A program made the translations under genes and the position numbers. Shown here piece after piece: positions 60,124 to 64,000 of a stretch of DNA of 64,000 bases. The DNA comes from Halodurantibacterium flavum (GTDB lineage Bacteria; Pseudomonadota; Alphaproteobacteria; Rhodobacterales; Rhodobacteraceae), in assembly GCF_042681825.1 (NCBI RefSeq), contig NZ_JBHUGH010000011.1:62001-126000 (forward strand), in the 5' to 3' direction. Each line of letters opens with the position of its first letter. The first letter of the stretch is position 1. Below the pieces are notes generated by a model that did no database searches, was not told where the DNA came from, and saw nothing but the letters and a program-made list of their open reading frames with translations.

Positions 60124-63100
60124 TCAGTGACTGCCGGAACGAAGCACGCCGTGAACCCGCCAAAGCCGCTCAAGCGTCAGGTTATCGGCGCTGTGAACGG
60201 CGGAACCCAGCGAGATGCACACGGCCTGGCCGTTGAGACCTATATTCTCGAAGATGCGCGCGCCCGTTTCGATCCGTTGGCCGAGGCGCTTCAGATACCC
60301 GTAGCTCTCACCGCCGCTCCGAGCCGTTACGGCAACGATTCGCCCTTCCAGCGCCGTTAGCTTCGCGGGCGTGAGATCATCAACAGCCTCAAGCAGCACC
60401 GTGTCCCCATTCCGTATGACAGGATATGCGCTGTCCTCAACGATACTGGCCACCGCCAGCTTGCGGGAAAGTATGTCGCTGGCGCGCGCAGCAACTGCCT
60501 CGTCGCGCCCGGGAAGGTTTTGCGCATCGTAGAGCACGCCGACGATCGGCATGACGCGAGTTTCTGCCGTGGGGACGAGCAAGGCCGGCGGCACACGTTC
60601 TGTCCCGGAGCGATCCGCGGCAAGGATCGTTCGTGAAAGGTCCTTCTTGTCCCTATGAAACCGGCGCGCATAGATCTTGCTCCCATGAAGCGCAATGACC
60701 GGCTCGCCTTCCGTTGCATCGCGATCGAGCGAGACGATGACAACCTGCCCGGCCAGTGCAACCGAACCCAGCGTGGGACCGCGGATGACATACAGGGCAA
60801 CGGCGCCGAGCGAGCCAAGGGACAGATATTCCTGGTCGCCGGTGACCGCGAGAATGTCAGCGGCGCTGCGCGCGGCCAAGGTGCCAAGCATCGGCAGGGG
60901 CGTGTCCGGCAGAACCATTGCCTCGGGCGCTGACGGTGCATCCGCCTGCACCAGATCGCGCTCCTCATGAGTGAGTCGTCCGAGAAAGCGCGCGTATGAG
61001 GCCGTGCAACTCCTCAGGAGGCTGTGCACACTCTCATAGACTTCATTCACGTCGGCAGCATCCTGCGGCGTGATCATGGACGGCTGATGATGTGCCTTGT
61101 TGATGATCTTGTAAAAAAGCGCGCTGTCTCGAAGCGCTTGGTGCGTGAGCAGCTTTTCAAACGGCGGTTCCTCGAAAGGCCGTTCTCCAGCATTCCTTGC
61201 GTGGCGTAGCTGGCCGAGCAGATCGCCAAGGGTCGGGGAGTGCATGACCAGGGGGTCAGTTGCGAGCAGGTTCCACAGCCTGTTTTCGATGTCGACCCGT
61301 ACACATTTCACGAACTCCTGCGCCTTGGCAGAGTCGTTTTCGTCTTCGATCCAGCGATCCCGCCTTTCCCTGATTTCCTCGATAGCGGGGCTGAGCGATG
61401 CTGTAAGCCTGGATGACGACACAGGGTCGAGCCGCAGCGCCGTCCAAGTCGGCGCATCTTCGGCGCGGGAAGGGAGCTTGTCCTGCACCGACGCAACAAA
61501 GCGAATATCGTTCGACGCAATCAGCGGCCGCATCCCATGCGACGGCATCTTCGGCACTGTGGCTGCAAAGTTCTCGCTGTTAATTGGATCGAAATGAGTC
61601 TGGGGATCGTCGAGCAGAATGCAGCTTAGCCCGCCTGACTGAGTCCGCACGTGTTCCCACAGACCGAAAAGGAAAGCCCAAACGCACGCCCTCAAAAGCG
61701 AAGCGTTCATCACCTGATGCGCAGGCACGCGCATATCGCCCAGCCCGGCGCGAAGTCCAAACCCTCCATCTTCGCCTGGCTCAAACCCTCCATAATCCGG
61801 ACCGCCGCGATAGTGCGGCCGGTAGATATTGCCCAGCCAGGTGCCGGTGTCGCGATCAAGCGTATTGATGAGCCCCGAAACCCGTTCATAGACCAGTGCC
61901 GGAAACTCAAGAAAAGGTTCCACCGCATCCGCCGCCCGTTCCAGCAACTTCAGCCGTTTCTCCTCGGCTTCCCACGCCTGTCGCACCCGCTCGAGCTCAT
62001 CAAGCTGACGTATGAGCGAAAGGATTGGGGATGCGTTTTGAACGCCGCGCCGGATCGCTTCAATCTGATCGCGTAGCGAGCGTTCCTGCGGCTTTGCCTG
62101 TTCCCGTTCGGCAGGTATTTGGTCTTCGGCGGATTGCGGGGCGCCGACATAGCGCACCATCAACTGCTTCAAGACATCGCCCGCTGCCGCCCGGTGTGCG
62201 CGCAACATCAAAGCGTGGACGATGGCGGCAAGCCGCTTTTGCAGCGTACTGCCTGCAAAAAGCTCGGGAAGTTTGCTGTTCGCCGGCTGCGGCGCATCCG
62301 GCAACGGGTTCTCCCTTGCCGCTATCTCCCAGACCGCCTGAGCATTCCTCTGAAGCGGCTCCAGGCGGCCGGAGAAAGCCCTGTGTGCAAGTAGCTCGTC
62401 AACATAGCCCTTGCGAACAATGGCCAGCAGGGTATCCGGCAATGCCTTGTCAGCGAAACCCCGCAGGCTTTCGGGCAGAGCGTGCAGCAAGGAGGCCGCC
62501 TCGTCACGTTCCCATTCCGAGGCGGTCTTCGCGATATCGCTGTCAGCTTCGCGGCACTTCTCCAGCGCCGCCTTCACCGACATATCAAGCAACGCGTCGG
62601 GAGGAACCTCGTCAAGGTCCGTTCCGCAAACCGGGCAGTTCACCACATCACTGTCAGGGTGAGCGTTCTTATGCCAGTCGGCCACGCGCGCATACAGGCG
62701 CCAGCGTGTCGCCTGACGCTCATCCTCCAGCCGGGTCGCAAGCGCTCGCGCTCGCGCGAGAATATCCTCCACCGCCTTTAGCGCGTCAGATGCCTCTTCT
62801 TCGGAGATTTCTGAAAGGGAGAGGATCGTTCCAATCGAGGGCAGCTCCCGCAAAGCGCCACCCTTCAAACGTTCGGCAGCCGCATCAAGGGCGCCGGTCA
62901 TGGCGTCGGCATCCTGCTTTGAGGTCAGTTCCACACGGCGGCCCAGGATGGTTTCCATCGTGGACATCATTTCGCTCTGCAGTTCCTGCAAAGCTTTGCG
63001 CGCGGCAGCGATGGAGGAGGCGCAGCCCGCCTTGTTCTCGCCTTCTCCTTCTTCCTCCCCCGGCATCAGAATCCTGGGCGGCGTTCCAAGATCGGAACGT

Positions 63101-64000
63101 TCCTCCCAGTTCTCGACAAGCGTTTGAAGACGGCTCGCAAAATCGCTTGTCTTCTGATCGCGGGCCTCTTCCGTCGTGCGTTTCTCGGCATTCCGCAGGC
63201 GTCCGACGAGCCGCGTTGAACGGTGCCCGAGCTCTTCAAGCGGCTTTAGTCCGGTTAGCTGCGAAACGGCCTGCGTGAAGTCGGTCTTCTCATCGAAGCG
63301 CATATGTGCAGCAACGCCTGGCATCAACGTGCCTACCTCAAGCGCCAGCGCCGGGATACCGAGCGCGTCCAGCCCTTCTACGGGAGCCGTCAGCTTCTTG
63401 CCCGACACTTGCACCCTTCGCGTCACGCTGCGGATTTCAGCCGTGTCTTCGCGTTTAAACGTCAACCTTACCCAGGTATCGAGCTTCGGCTGATCGGCGA
63501 GCTTTTCAAGATTTTCGGCAGAAGGGATAGGAACAATCGGCGGAATGGCTATTTCAGGCCGGTTATCACCCTCGCCAATTGCTTCGCTGTCCGCGGTCCA
63601 TTCGACCGCCATGGGTTCGTGCACCTCATGCGGCATATGCTGCGACCGCAGCGCCTTGCCCGTCAGGCACCAGATCACCGCGCTCAACAATGCGGTCTTA
63701 CCGGCACCGTTGAACCCGCTGACAAGCGTAATTTCCCTATTGATATCGAGAACGAAGTCATCCGGGTCTTCGCCGTTCGGACCCAGGTGGCGGTGGAGTC
63801 CGCCGAACCGATGCGCCTCAACACGTTCCAGATGCCAGATCGGCCGGGCGCCCGCCGAACGCGAGGTCCTGGCCGTCGCGGCCGGCAGCTCCGCTTCGAG
63901 CGCCGTAAGGAGCCCTTCGACTTCCTTTGCCTGAACGGTGCGATTCCGCGGCCACAGATCGCGATTGCGCCCATAGAACGCAAACGCTTTACGCTTGTCG
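60124..64000 (-). CDS. SMC/Rad50-like zinc-hook ATPase with C-terminal tandem LexA/UmuD (S24)-like domains (5' end beyond the window)
   Basis: Open from the right edge to a TGA at 60124; 1291 residues visible, numbered here from the edge. About 100 N-terminal residues precede Walker A GFNGAGKT (95-102), so starts near 63690 are false. One CPVCG zinc hook lies at 455-459, almost midway to Walker B CILLDDPQTHFD (793-804), so the arms are symmetrical as in Rad50. A signature-like VMNASLLRA lies just before Walker B; the switch reads LIASND. After about 840 comes a helical segment (INKAHHQPSMIT), then two S24-like folds. Copy 1 (about 1065-1155) has GPTLGSVALAG, Thr and Arg at the dyad positions; copy 2 (about 1180-1265) has VEDSAYPVIRNGDTVLL and GYLKRLGQ, Ser1190 and Lys1237. 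ATPase reading is strong; the S24 reading is inference. Role unknown, possibly DNA-end sensing in defence. Confidence 0.75.
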   Translation of the reverse strand, partial: DKRKAFAFYGRNRDLWPRNRTVQAKEVEGLLTALEAELPAATARTSRSAGARPIWHLERVEAHRFGGLHRHLGPNGEDPDDFVLDINREITLVSGFNGAGKTALLSAVIWCLTGKALRSQHMPHEVHEPMAVEWTADSEAIGEGDNRPEIAIPPIVPIPSAENLEKLADQPKLDTWVRLTFKREDTAEIRSVTRRVQVSGKKLTAPVEGLDALGIPALALEVGTLMPGVAAHMRFDEKTDFTQAVSQLTGLKPLEELGHRSTRLVGRLRNAEKRTTEEARDQKTSDFASRLQTLVENWEERSDLGTPPRILMPGEEEGEGENKAGCASSIAAARKALQELQSEMMSTMETILGRRVELTSKQDADAMTGALDAAAERLKGGALRELPSIGTILSLSEISEEEASDALKAVEDILARARALATRLEDERQATRWRLYARVADWHKNAHPDSDVVNCPVCGTDLDEVPPDALLDMSVKAALEKCREADSDIAKTASEWERDEAASLLHALPESLRGFADKALPDTLLAIVRKGYVDELLAHRAFSGRLEPLQRNAQAVWEIAARENPLPDAPQPANSKLPELFAGSTLQKRLAAIVHALMLRAHRAAAGDVLKQLMVRYVGAPQSAEDQIPAEREQAKPQERSLRDQIEAIRRGVQNASPILSLIRQLDELERVRQAWEAEEKRLKLLERAADAVEPFLEFPALVYERVSGLINTLDRDTGTWLGNIYRPHYRGGPDYGGFEPGEDGGFGLRAGLGDMRVPAHQVMNASLLRACVWAFLFGLWEHVRTQSGGLSCILLDDPQTHFDPINSENFAATVPKMPSHGMRPLIASNDIRFVASVQDKLPSRAEDAPTWTALRLDPVSSSRLTASLSPAIEEIRERRDRWIEDENDSAKAQEFVKCVRVDIENRLWNLLATDPLVMHSPTLGDLLGQLRHARNAGERPFEEPPFEKLLTHQALRDSALFYKIINKAHHQPSMITPQDAADVNEVYESVHSLLRSCTASYARFLGRLTHEERDLVQADAPSAPEAMVLPDTPLPMLGTLAARSAADILAVTGDQEYLSLGSLGAVALYVIRGPTLGSVALAGQVVIVSLDRDATEGEPVIALHGSKIYARRFHRDKKDLSRTILAADRSGTERVPPALLVPTAETRVMPIVGVLYDAQNLPGRDEAVAARASDILSRKLAVASIVEDSAYPVIRNGDTVLLEAVDDLTPAKLTALEGRIVAVTARSGGESYGYLKRLGQRIETGARIFENIGLNGQAVCISLGSAVHSADNLTLERLWRVHGVLRSGSH

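Noticed and set aside
60124..63690. The large ATPase as a complete 1188-residue gene starting at 63690
   Set aside because: That start removes the Walker A motif, which lies in the same open frame just upstream.

Overview
The window is GC-rich, densely packed chromosomal DNA that looks like a member of the Rhodobacteraceae (Alphaproteobacteria, Rhodobacterales). The evidence is the order dusB-ntrB-ntrC-ntrY-ntrX-trkA-trkH-hfq-hflX, a fused ispDF gene, an NtrC without the GAFTGA loop, and a 14-subunit complex I operon carrying small accessory genes (a lipoprotein, a DUF5337-like membrane protein, a carboxymuconolactone-decarboxylase-like protein) plus a C-terminally extended NuoE. Many genes are coupled by ATGA, GTGA, TGATG or TAATG junctions. 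No rRNA operon, CRISPR array or insertion sequence was seen.

Layout. 1-4.1 kb: a SnoaL-like protein, the divergent katA/oxyR pair and lipA. 4.1-6.9 kb: two c-type cytochromes, a small membrane protein coupled to hpt, and a RatA/Coq10-like protein. 6.9-9.0 kb (minus strand): ispDF-pgpA-pncC. 9.2-21.1 kb (plus strand): dusB, the two nitrogen two-component pairs NtrBC and NtrYX, TrkAH potassium uptake, hfq and hflX. 21.2-25.1 kb: bfd-bfr iron storage, tex and an ExoY-type sugar transferase. 25.3-31.6 kb: a complete leucine/isovalerate catabolic operon (ivd-mccB-mccA-hmgL-enoyl-CoA hydratase) behind a 14-bp palindrome. 31.9-50.8 kb: nuoABCD-lipoprotein-nuoE-DUF5337-nuoFGHI-CMD-nuoJKLMN followed by birA, coaX and rnj and closed by a strong terminator. 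50.8-54.6 kb: a DEAD-box helicase, prfC and a CoA-binding protein. 54.7-58.2 kb: hisB-hisH and hisA-hisF-hisE on the minus strand, with a plus-strand DUF2147 gene between the two blocks.

At about 58.34 kb the conserved chromosome stops. A 46-nt fragment identical in layout to the 3' half of a tRNA-Gly(GCC), with no matching 5' half, abuts a complete tyrosine integrase. This is the left end of an integrative element that continues past the window.

The visible cargo is one very large minus-strand gene, at least 1291 codons, running off the right edge. It encodes an SMC/Rad50-type ATPase: Walker A GFNGAGKT, a single central CPVC zinc hook placed almost symmetrically, and Walker B ILLDD. It also has an unusual C-terminal extension of about 490 residues. 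I read the end of that extension as two tandem LexA/UmuD (S24)-like folds, the first with Thr/Arg and the second with Ser/Lys at the catalytic positions. An SMC-type sensor fused to a possibly self-cleaving LexA-like module on a tRNA-borne island is the best candidate here for an undescribed conflict or defence system. That reading is inference from motifs and needs profile and structure checks.
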